From NCBI GenBank assembly GCA_030144725.1, contig JASKMD010000008.1, positions 6,327,976 through 6,391,975 of the forward strand: DNA of 64,000 bases, given 5' to 3'. Under the pieces are notes generated by a model that had not been told where the DNA came from, did no database searches, and was given only the letters and a program-made list of their open reading frames with translations. The DNA comes from Haematococcus lacustris (taxonomy: Eukaryota; Chlorophyta; Chlorophyceae; Chlamydomonadales; Haematococcaceae). Positions 56,352-64,000 of this stretch are shown here, piece after piece. Made by a program: the position numbers and the translations under genes. The stretch's first letter is position 1; the number at the start of each line of letters is the position of its first letter.

Positions 56352-59300
56352 GCTGGTGCTGCTACTGGTGGTGGTGGTGGTGCTGCTGTTGTTGCTGAGC
56401 ACCGTCACTAGCCTTACCTGGTTGCCCTGCAGCCAGCTGAACACCCGCTGCACCTCCTCTGTGTCGGCATCTGGTAGCATCTCCCTGTACGCTGCCTGAA
56501 ACTCGGCCTGATCTATGCTACCGCTGCCATCTGCGTCAAAGCGGGCAAACAGGCCGCGCACCTGCATGGCATCACAGCCAGCCACATCACATTGTGATGC
56601 ATGGACCTCCATGCAAGGTGTGCAAGCAAGTGCCTAGTTAACAGCCTGGTTGTGATGGTGTCATGTGACGTTGCACCTGCATGCGGCCAAGGCGAGCGTA
56701 AGGCTCACCTCTCTTATGGCCAGGCTGATGCGCTGCAGCAGTAAAGGGTTGCCCAGGGCTGTCAGCTTCACAGCAGTGAAGCCCTGGCGGCTCAGCCCTG
56801 CTGCTGCGTGGATGGACTTCAAGAAAATGTCCACATGGGCGTCACACTGGACCTCACTGCAAGACAATGCCAATACAGTGCCTACCGCTGCTCACCAGTT
56901 ATGGCTTGCAATGAAGGCAAGTAGCATCAGGGCTGGCCAACATGCCCCAAGGTGCTGTTTAGCTGCCGTGCCAGCTGCTGTGCCCTAGAAGCAATGGAGG
57001 CCAAAGTGTACGGTGTGTGCTTTCTCATGCGTGAGGGTAAGCCTGAGTTGGCACACGAGGTTAAGGATCACGCTGCAAACCTTGTTTGGGCAACGACCGT
57101 ATTTGACTTGGCCGTACTTGCAATGCAGCTGTTGGAGCCATGCACTCCTATTTTGACTATCGTGTTTAAGCCTCCCAGGCTGTTTTGGGCAAGCTGGGTG
57201 GTTGGGCTTGAGTGGGTGGTTGGGTAGTTAGTAGGGTGGTTGAGCTTGAATGGGTTGGCTGGCTGAACTAGACTAGGGGAGGGGCTTAGTAGCAAACAAC
57301 CCAGAGCCAGCACCAATGCATGCAAGCCTCCCTCCTTCCACACATCGCTACATTGCTCCTGCCCCCTCCTACCACCCCATGACCACAAACCCACCATCGG
57401 TTTGCCACACAGTCCACACCTCCCACCTCTTGTAGCTGTACTGGCGTGCCACCACTCTTGCCGACATTTGGTGGGGCTCCCGGCCTGCTGCGTGCTGCTG
57501 CTGGCCTTGAGGACGTCGTTGCTGAACTTCTGCCTGGGCCAGGCTAGGCTGGGGGCTGCTGGTGCTGGTGCTGATGCTGTCATCGCTGCCCAGGGTTTGG
57601 GAAGCCTGACGTACAGTACTGCCATCTGCATTGCTCCCGCTGCTGGTGTTGGTGCCTGATGATTGCATGTCATCCTCTGCTGCAAAGTCAAGGATGGCGC
57701 CAATGCCCCGCTGCTCCAGCTTGCGCATGGTCAGCCACACCTCCTCAGAGGTCTCTCCTGCACCACCGACCACACCTGCTATGGTGCTGCTTGGCCTAAA
57801 TACACATGCAGGTCATTTAGGTCACACTGTACGGCCATACTTGTGCCAGGGTGTCACGTGGCCCATCTTGCCCAAGCCTAGCCTGAAGCTGGCCCTGACG
57901 GTCGGCAAGGTGGTGGCTGTATGCACGCTGTGTCTAGTCATCCCTCTTAGGTTATCAGGAGGTATGGAGGAGGCGTGTACTATACATACACATAACATTA
58001 CAGACACTCACGTTTTCTCGTTGTCACAGAGGGGTTACTGCAGACAACCTGCTCCTAGGTGCAGCCCTGTACCCTCTCAGCCCCACCCCCCTCGAGCCCC
58101 ACCCCACCTCCACAGAAGTGGTCAAAGAATGACTTGCGGACAAGCAGCAGCGTGAGACGTGTGCCTAGGAGCCGCTTGCTGGCACTGAGCAGCTGCTCCG
58201 CATGCGCCACAAACCAGCTCCAGCCACAGGCGTGGAAGACGAGCAGGGCGCGCAACACAGCACTGGTGGGCTGGCCGCGAAAGATAGCCCGGTTGTCACT
58301 GAAATCCAGCTTGGGTGGAACCTGAGGGATGAACAAACAGTGCATGCATGCTAACATGCTGTAGCGCGTGCAGGCAGTCAGCGCAGCTTCAGGGGTGTGG
58401 CGTGCAGATGGCCCCTTGCAAGGCTTCTACAGGAGCAAGCTGACCAGGAGCCAAGTGCAGCATGACAGCGGCCTGATCCAGGCTCGCCACAACACTCAGC
58501 AGTGGAATGAGAACGTCAAGCTCGAGCTGCAGCACCTGGCAGCAGCCACCCCAGCAGGCACCTCCCTGGTGGCCATCCAGCGGCATGTGGCCGTCACGCT
58601 GGCCACTTGGGATGCAGTGTGGGAGGAGTACCTGCATCCCAAGTGGGCTGAGCAGAAGATGAGGCTGCATGGTGCGCAGGAGATGGTCCTTGAGCGCTAC
58701 TTCAAGAAGGTGGGAGTGCCAAGGGTAGGGGGGGAGGGGCAGGACCAGAGGGTGATGACAGCCCCACATGTGTGCTAGGTGCCATGTCCCCAGTTCTGCC
58801 AAGGATGTCATCTGCATTGTGCGCAGTGTGTGCCTTGTGTGCCATGCAGTTGGAGGAGGAAGCAGCCAGCGTGTCCCAGCAGGAGTGGGGGGCCCGCAAG
58901 CAGCTGGTGGTGTTCTTTGGCAACGCAGGGATTGGCACCTGGGGTGGGTGGGGGGCCAAGGCCGTGTTGCAGGCCTGCCGCAAGGTGGTGGAGAGGCCCA
59001 ACAGCGGCAAGCCAACCGACAGGGTGCCAGGCAGGGTGGTGACAGTGGACGAGTTCCGCACCAGCAGGGTCAGCTCAATCTTGAACAGCCCCCAGCCCTG
59101 TGAGGAGGAGCTGGACAGCAGCAAGCCCACCAGGCCTTAGAACTGGAAGCCCAAGCCGGTTCAGATGCAGGACCGCTTGTTGCGGTCAGCCTGGAGCAAG
59201 CAGTTTGAGGCGCCAGTGCGGAGGCTCATGTGGTGCCCTTGGCTGGCCCAGGCCACCCCTGGGGACCTTGGCAAATGGGTGGACAGGGACTGCAACGCAG

Positions 59301-60555
59301 CCCTCAACCTCCAGCGGGCAGGGGAGAGCAAGTGGCGCCCACTAGAGCTGTGCAGGTGGCCAGCCCGAGGAAGGCTTCCAGCCCAGGGCAAGGAGTACCC
59401 AGCATTGGGCTTCAAGAAGCTGCGAGACCGAGCCCCCAAGGCCTAGCCCCAGCAGCCTGTAGCACAGTAGCATGTGTGCACCGCTCAATGCTAAAGCTGT
59501 TGCTTACATCAGAGCATGTGTTTCATGCCAACATAAATTTCCCAGCCTTCGCAAGCGGGTTGGGGTAGTGAATCAGGTATTGGTACCGGCTGTAGGTCGC
59601 AGTTACCCAGTTCGGACTACAGATAACACAGCCCCTGCCCACATAATAGTAGGGGATAATGTGCTGGGGAGAACTGCATGGGGAGAAATGTCATGTGCTG
59701 GGGCCTACAGCGCAGCCGGCAGCAGGGTGGGATGCTTGCCAGAGGGTACGGGACCAGTGGGTTTGGGAGCAGCGGGCATGGGAGGAGCAAAGGCAGGCTG
59801 CAGCTGAAGCAAGGCGGTAGCTGAGCTAGGCCATGCCCCGATTGTCATGATGCGTTCAACTGCACTTATCACTTGTGTGAGTATGGCGGGGAGTCCTGGG
59901 TATTTACAATCGTCCCCTGTGGCTTAGAAGAGGTTGACCTTAGTCCCATTGGGGTAGAACCGCTAGGGTACATTCTCTAGAGCTAACCACCCAACATTGA
60001 CTGGCACAACGGCAGGCTATGTTTCTACATGGCGTTGTGTATGGGCTGTTGATGACAGGGCAACATCATCAGCAGTGAGAGGGAGCAGCGCCCTGGCTGC
60101 TGGGGCTGCAGTGGCAACGACACACCTTCCTCCCACTGAAGGCTGCGGTGGAGTGGGCTCTGTAGATAGTGCTTGGCGGCACATGGGGCTGGGCGCTGAG
60201 CAGGGAGGCCCCCTGAACCTGTGGCTGCTGCAGCACAGTGGGCACACTGAATGAGTGGGAGTGGACCACGAGAGCCGCCTGCGTCAGCACATAACGGCAG
60301 CACGTCACAGGGAGCAGGTGCAGAGCCGTAGCGACGATGGATGCCACCTCGCCCGCCTCTCTGCCACCTCACGTGGTGACTCACGTATTTCTGCTGCGGG
60401 TCAACCAATGCGTGGCACAACAGCAAGCCGGTGCGCCCCCACTGTGCGGCCCGCTGATACATATCGCGTACGAGGCTGTGTTCAAAGTTCGCGACCGGCA
60501 GAATCTCTATGTTGAGTTTGCACTTTGCCTTTCTTGCGGTTCGCGGGTTTCGCAT
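49039..60555 (-). CDS. PRODH: Proline dehydrogenase with EF-hand insert (mitochondrial)
   Basis: Thirteen exons: 60555-60385, 58321-58108, 57757-57427, 56856-56709, 56561-56418, 56128-55998, 55496-55346, 52835-52755, 52352-52269, 50527-50354, 50275-50168, 49554-49495, 49167-49039; about 641 residues. The basic N-terminus fits a mitochondrial presequence. Diagnostic segments are KLDFSDNRAIFRG, EQRGIGAILDFAAEDD, GFTAVKLTALGNPLLLQR, RLMVDAEHTYFQP, GAVIFNTYQAYLTDS, YVLGAKLVRGAYLDLERR, LLGTHNQ, GSNVYFGQLLGMSDHLT, GYKCFKYVPYGEVEQVLPYL and RRAAENS, in the FAD-binding barrel order. It oxidises proline to pyrroline-5-carboxylate (family knowledge). Exon 5 carries one canonical EF-hand loop, DADGSGSIDQAE, suggesting calcium control. 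The junction between exons 6 and 7 is ambiguous (donor at 55997 or 56010; acceptor at 55497 or 55487). Introns hold two antisense Fanzor family B copies and solo tails. Confidence 0.88.
49903..50104 (+). mobile_element. Solo family B 3' tail (copy T3)
   Basis: A ~200 bp segment beginning AGTAGCACAGTAGCATGTG and ending CCCCTGCCCATAATAGTAGG...ATAATGTGCTG. It is nearly the same as the sequence after the family B reading frames at 51519 and 59458, but without any coding part. It lies in the proline dehydrogenase intron 50167-49555. Confidence 0.75.
50918..50973 (+). repeat. Dispersed ~54 bp repeat, copy 1
   Basis: TCCGGCAATGTTGGCAATG followed by TAACTGTTGTCAATGTAATT and CGCGAGAGGGATAG. It recurs with few changes at 54809-54862. 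Located just upstream of the family B copy that starts near 50995. Confidence 0.7.
50995..51719 (+). mobile_element. Fanzor family B copy B1, C-terminal part plus 3' tail, frameshifted
   Basis: Begins GGWGAKAVLQACRKVVERPN and runs through RVVTVDEFRTSRVSS to a premature stop at about 51193. There, relative to the copy at 58.9-59.4 kb, roughly ten bases are missing, after which the frame resumes as DRLLRSAWSKRFEAPVRGLM, GKWVDRDCNAALNLQRAGES and ALGFKKLRDRAP. VDEFRTS and VDRDCNAALN correspond to the conserved late RuvC motifs of TnpB/Fanzor proteins. The tail (51519-51719) ends ATAATGTGCTG. The copy lies antisense in the proline dehydrogenase intron 52268-50528. Confidence 0.7.
52430..52540 (+). 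mobile_element. Small Fanzor family B fragment
   Basis: GGGAGGGTGGTGACAGTTG followed by ATGGGCTTTACACCAGCCG resembles the GRVVTVDEFRTSR-coding part of family B, then jumps to GGCAAGGAGTATCT, like the later GKEYPAL part. A short internally deleted remnant in the proline dehydrogenase intron 52754-52353. A decayed tail-like segment follows at about 52555-52712, ending TTAATGTGCTG. Confidence 0.45.
53990..54093 (+). mobile_element. Solo family B 3' tail, truncated (copy T4)
   Basis: GGATGCTTGCTGCATGCAA to CCCCTGCCCATAATAGTAGG and ATAATGTGCTG match the last ~95 bases of the family B tail. Intronic in proline dehydrogenase (55345-52836). Confidence 0.7.
54755..54955 (+). mobile_element. Composite repeat with 54 bp unit and truncated family B tail (copy T5)
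   Basis: ACCAGTAGCCTAGCAGTGTG (also at 61791) is followed by the 54 bp repeat (54809-54862) and then CAGGTATTGGTACCGGCTGT through CCCCTGCCCATGAGAGTAGG to TAATGTGCCG. The join of three otherwise dispersed repeat modules suggests that they belong to one longer element. Confidence 0.6.
55140..55312 (+). mobile_element. Diverged family B-like tail (copy T7)
   Basis: A segment with ATGCAAGCAATG, CAGACTTCCAGACAACACAT and a final ATACATGTGCTG resembles the family B tail in order but is much diverged. It abuts exon 7 of proline dehydrogenase. Confidence 0.35.
55520..55745. repeat. Degenerate CAGCAG/GTGACAG-rich intronic repeat
   Basis: Scattered AGCAGCAGCAGTGACAGCAG-like units in intron 6 of proline dehydrogenase, with a direct repeat CAGCTGTCAGGYGARYCTGC (near 55493 and 55589). 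Confidence 0.5.
56264..56400. repeat. (CTG)n and (GGT)n compound microsatellite
   Basis: About eleven CTG units, then about eleven GGT units and mixed GCTGGTGCTG, in the proline dehydrogenase intron immediately downstream of the EF-hand exon. Confidence 0.9.
58368..59663 (+). mobile_element. Fanzor family B copy B2, longest copy, with one stop and 3' tail
   Basis: Exon-like frame 58368-58709 (PLQGFYRSKLTRSQVQHDSG, then EYLHPKWAEQKMRLHGAQEM) ends at an AAG|GTGGGA donor. The second part starts after GCCATGCAG at 58850: LEEEAASVSQQEWGARKQLV, VFFGNAGIGTWGGWGAKAVL, VVTVDEFRTSRVSSILNSPQ, then TAG at 59138 where CCT-GAG is expected. Beyond it the same frame is open to 59446: GKWVDRDCNAALNLQRAGES and FKKLRDRAPKA. 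FFGNAxIGT, VDEFRTS and DRDxNAALN follow the TnpB/Fanzor RuvC order. The CxxC zinc finger that normally follows DEFRTS is absent. The tail is 59458-59663. It lies antisense in proline dehydrogenase intron 1. Relationship to Fanzor is inferred from motif order. Confidence 0.7.
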
Positions 60556-61172
60556 ACATGCTCAGATGAAAACGAATCCGCCGGATGCAGCAGGCCGCGG
60601 AGGGAAATGCATGCTGATTTGGTTGAATGTAGCTTTAGTATAGTTTTGAATGTAGCAGTGCTCGTTGAGTCCCTTGACACGGCCTATTAGCTTATCAACT
60701 TATTCGTGAGTGCGTTACTTCAGGAGTTTTACTGTACTTGGGTCATAGGGGAATCATAAAAAACCTTGTTTCATGGTCCGGGTGAATAAGCGTGAAGGGG
60801 TTATATGCACGAGTCGTGTCTACAAAAGATGTAGCATTTCTGCTCAATGTGGACGCACCGACGGACAATCATACTTGTTTATATACACAGTCTGCATCAT
60901 ATTCTCCATCTATTGTGCTTACAATGGCTTTCACTCTCCACATTGTACATACGTTCTCATCATGCTACATTAAAGCCTCAAGCCTGGTATGTCTCACCCA
61001 CACTCCCAGCTGCTGGGCAGCAGATTCACAAGTAAGCTCGGTGACATGCTGTGGCATTGCCCTTGCCACCCTCCCCACATCACTTTCTATCATCAAAACT
61101 ACACCTTCCATTCTGATTAATAGCCTGGAGATTTCAGCTGAAGACAAACCGATCTTTCCACCCTCAACAGGG
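60556..61172. other. Spacer upstream of proline dehydrogenase
   Basis: Contains the promoter side of proline dehydrogenase and the 3' flank of the next minus-strand gene. AT-richer than its surroundings (about 60600-60960). No exon recognised. Confidence 0.4.
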
Positions 61173-64000
61173 CTAGTGCATGTCCATGTCGGCAGCATGG
61201 GGGGTGCATCCAGTGGCAGCTGCATGCAACACGCCTTCACCACAATAGGTTGCAGAGCTGGTGCTGCTGTCGACCTCACATTGAAGGGGGAGGGTCAGGG
61301 GTAAGGGCAGTTGGCTGGCGTGGCTGTGCAGCAGGGGGTCGGAACTGCTGCGCCATAGCTGTTGCATCACCCTGTCCTGTGGTGCAGTGGTGTGGCCAGC
61401 AGCAGCACCCCCAGCCTGCAGCCCCTCCTCCACCTCATCATCACTGCTGCAGGCGCCACGGTCTTGGTAGAAGCGGATCCACTTGGAGCTGGCGGTTGCT
61501 CCGCGGCTGCTTTTGAGTGTCACACCCAGCTGCAGCACAAAGGGTCGGCCATGAACACATGCTTGGACGTCAAGTATAGGGTAGCTTGTCACTGGGTGGC
61601 TGCTCTGGCTTGACAGCAACCGCATGGACACCCACACAACGGGTGATATGCAAGATAGCAGGTTTGTTTTCTGCTTCCTTTCCTTCCTAGCACTCACCCA
61701 TATCCACTACTGGATGTGAGGTCAGCACGCCTTACAAACACAAACAGACATATCACCCCGCCCACTGCCCTCCTTCCCTCAGCCGTGATAACCAGTAGCC
61801 TAGCAGTGTGCTGTAGGTGCTGTGACAGCTGTTTCAGCTGTATGCATGAGCATGGTTCATGCCAACTTCTACCGCCCCTCCTCCAAGATGGGGTGGGGCA
61901 GGGAACTATCCAGGCTAAGACAACACAGCGCTGGCTAGCTTGTAGAAATCACATGTGCTGCACTCCCTCTTTAACTGAGCAGGATGCCAAGGCCACCCAG
62001 CATCCTGACCATCGCGCCCGGCATCGCATGTGAGCAGTCACCTTTGGGGAGGTAGACCCGTCACTGCAGCGCCTGCCTGGCCCCTGCAGCCCCTGGGACA
62101 GCAACGACACAGTGCGACCTCTGCTGCCGGCGGGGTAGGTGTGGGCCTCCCCCTTGGCAGTGGGAGCAGCTGGAGGCGGGGTCACAGCCGAGGACTCCCC
62201 TGAGCCCTGGGTGTTGGGCATCAGCAGCCCTGCTGTGGAGCTGGACAGGTCCCAGGTGTGGCTGCGAAACAAGCTCGACAGCTGTGTCTGCGGCTGCTTT
62301 AGCTTGCCTGGCAGTGGCCGTCGCCTGAACAGGCTTTGGCCATTATTGTGTGGCTGCTGTGCGTGGGAGCCAAGTTCAGCCAGGCCAGGGCCGTTGGCTG
62401 AGTTCTTTTCCAATGGGAGAGAAGCAAGGTATCGGTGCCAGGCATTGGTGTGTGGGCCATAGTGTGGGGCTGCGACGGCCAGTGGCACCGCCTCTGCTGA
62501 GCGTGTGCGGGTGACAGTCACTGGCCCTGGCGATTGAGTACTGCTGTCAGTGCTGCTTGTCAGGGCCGGAGGCGAGGCTGCTGGCAGCTCTGCCTCCATG
62601 CTGCTGGAGGCACCCTGGAGCTGCGGCTGTAGTGATGCAGCTGGTGGGTGCAGAGGACCTGCTGTGGGAGGCATCCCTGCAAGGGACATGCCAGCACTGC
62701 GGTGTGTTTTCACACAGAGGTCAACCAATCGTGCCTATGATGTGTGCCATATTGTCAGCCTATGCCCAATTCATGTAATGGACATAGACTTGCAGGCTTG
62801 CACAAGTCATAGCAACATCCACCCAGGGTGTTGGTGGACGTCATAAGCATGGGGACATTGCGCAGCTGGCAGCAGGGCCGGATGCTGGAATTGTACCCAA
62901 ACACCTCACCAGCGGAAATTGAGCAGGGTGGTTGGTCCTGCCCCCCCTCAGCCAGAGGTGACTGCTGTGCGCAGCTGCCAGCGTCAGCAGCCTCGCCTTC
63001 ACGCGCTCTGCCTGGCTGCGAGAGCTGAGCTGGGGGCTCTTTGGCAGGGCCGTCAGCGTCCACGCCTTCCATGGCTTCTGCCTCAGAAAGTTGATGAGCT
63101 GTGGTTGCATCGCCTGCCCAGTCCTGCTGCAGGGCTGGCGGCGTGAGGTCTGTGTACAGCTGCATGTGCGTGTCCAGCTCTTCGTCACACATGGCATCAA
63201 ACACCTCCTGTGCTAGCGCATCCGGGCCAGAGCTCAGTCCTGCCAGGTGCTGCAGCCCAGTCTCCCACAGGGGCTGCACGCTGCCAGCCACCTCGTCGCT
63301 GCCAGCCTGGCTGGGGCAAGGGGCCTCCTCTGTCATGGTGTCTTCAGCAGCCAGGGCCTTGTCAATGACGTCACAGTCAGCGGCCACAGGTGAGGTGTGA
63401 GACAGGGTGTGACCCGGTGGGTCGATGAATATCATCTGCAGCAAAGGGCAGAAAGCCATGCCAGCTACAGCAGGCTGGGTGGATGGTTTGAGTGCATGGA
63501 GTTGGACTGGAAGTTTAGGATGGCACAGGGCAATAAGCAAGGGTCTCTATATGATAGTGTCCTGGCCACATGGTGTTCAGCAATGCTGCCAGGTTACAAG
63601 CACGCAGAGCTACACCCAACCCATTTTCATTGATACTGACTGGCACCATGGGCTCCTTGGCGTGAGTGTGGTATACAAATGCACAAATGCAGAAGCAACA
63701 ATGCCGATGCTGGTGGTGTTAGTGCTAGCCCTAGTGCTCTGTTTGCAAGGGCCCAGGCTGTGTCACCTGCTCCTTGCATGTGACTTCAGGGCTGGGCGCA
63801 TTGGGGAGCCCGCAGCTCCAGTCCCTGCGTGACCCCAGGCACTTGGCCGCCTGTTCCTGCCAGTGCGCCCAGGTGCCGGCAGAGTGACGCATCACGTGCC
63901 GCAGCAGCACCAGGCGCTTGTGGCCATCAGGCAGTGGGGAGATGCAAGGGGGGGCCGCAGGGAGGCTGGCCGGGCATTGGTGCAGGCAGGTTGCTGCACC
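61173..64000 (-). CDS. Unknown Ser/Pro/Ala-rich protein, 3' part (cut by window edge)
   Basis: Four exons join in phase: from the edge to 63767 (contains LPDGHKRLVLLRHVMRHSAG and TWAHWQEQAAKCLGSRRDWS), 63435-62823 (starts MIFIDPPGHTLSHTS, acidic, many Gln/Glu/Ala), 62676-62042 (low complexity, ending RRCSDGSTSPK) and 61529-61173 (LGVTLKSSRGATASSKWIRF, then YQDRGACSSDDEVEEG). The first and last segments look structured; the middle is probably disordered. Acceptors TTTGCTGCAG, CCCTTGCAG and TGTGCTGCAG are good. I do not recognise a family. An intron repeat at 61791-61965 shares modules with the family B tails. The true start lies beyond 64000. Confidence 0.6.
61791..61965 (+). mobile_element. 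Dispersed repeat related to family B tails (copy T6)
   Basis: ACCAGTAGCCTAGCAGTGTG and TGCTGTAGGTGCTGTGA match 54760-54800. The segment ends GACAACACAGCGCTGGC and ACATGTGCTG, like other diverged tails. Located in the last intron of the unknown minus-strand gene. Confidence 0.45.

Overview
The window looks like nuclear DNA of a flagellated chlamydomonadalean green alga. The support is GC-rich, intron-dense genes with short exons and GT-AG introns, an intraflagellar-transport GTPase (IFT27), a plastid-type Obg GTPase, a plant-type aspartic protease with a saposin-like insert, TGTAA-type polyadenylation motifs, and very long G-rich microsatellites in introns. Haematococcus is my best guess, because the Fanzor-like repeat proteins resemble sequences I associate with that genus; this is inference. 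No bacterial, organellar or viral gene block is seen.

Layout. 1-2.2 kb: first exon of a UBA-like protein (-) and an HNH-like relic with a frameshift (-). 2.2-5.4 kb: UBE2W-type ubiquitin-conjugating enzyme (-). 5.6-6.2 kb: Fanzor family A fragment (-). 6.4-15.0 kb: 13-exon chloroplast Obg-type GTPase (-). 15.3-20.5 kb: 13-exon phytepsin (+), divergent from Obg. 20.8-25.1 kb: neutral-sphingomyelinase-like phosphodiesterase (-), convergent with phytepsin. 25.4-26.0 kb: (CCCCGC)n block. 26.5-27.0 kb: unknown acidic protein (-). 27.9-29.9 kb: IFT27 (-). 30.1-35.1 kb: transposon-rich zone with a Fanzor tail, an ~825 bp (GGGGC)n array, a terminal-inverted-repeat element with TAA duplications, a minisatellite and an internally deleted Fanzor. 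35.8-37.5 kb: tandem Agenet/Tudor protein (+). 38.3-39.7 kb: unknown coding remnant and a decayed Fanzor (-). 39.8-40.7 kb: small single-pass membrane protein (+). 41.0-42.0 kb: Fanzor relics split by a 472 bp hAT-like MITE with a perfect 8 bp target-site duplication. 42.7-47.7 kb: DUF1295/steroid 5-alpha-reductase-like membrane enzyme (+). 49.0-60.6 kb: proline dehydrogenase with an EF-hand insert (-), whose introns hold two antisense Fanzor family B copies and several solo copies of their 3' tail. 61.2-64.0 kb: unknown low-complexity protein (-), cut by the window edge.

The housekeeping genes are unrelated to each other and show no operon-like logic. The common theme is intron and intergenic invasion by decayed eukaryotic TnpB relatives (two Fanzor-like families, ten or so fragments) and their 3' ends, plus runaway microsatellites. 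All exon models were built by hand from splice motifs, reading-frame phase and family resemblance. Phases close exactly for the UBE2W, Obg, phytepsin, sphingomyelinase, IFT27, Agenet, DUF1295 and proline dehydrogenase models; one proline dehydrogenase junction is ambiguous.
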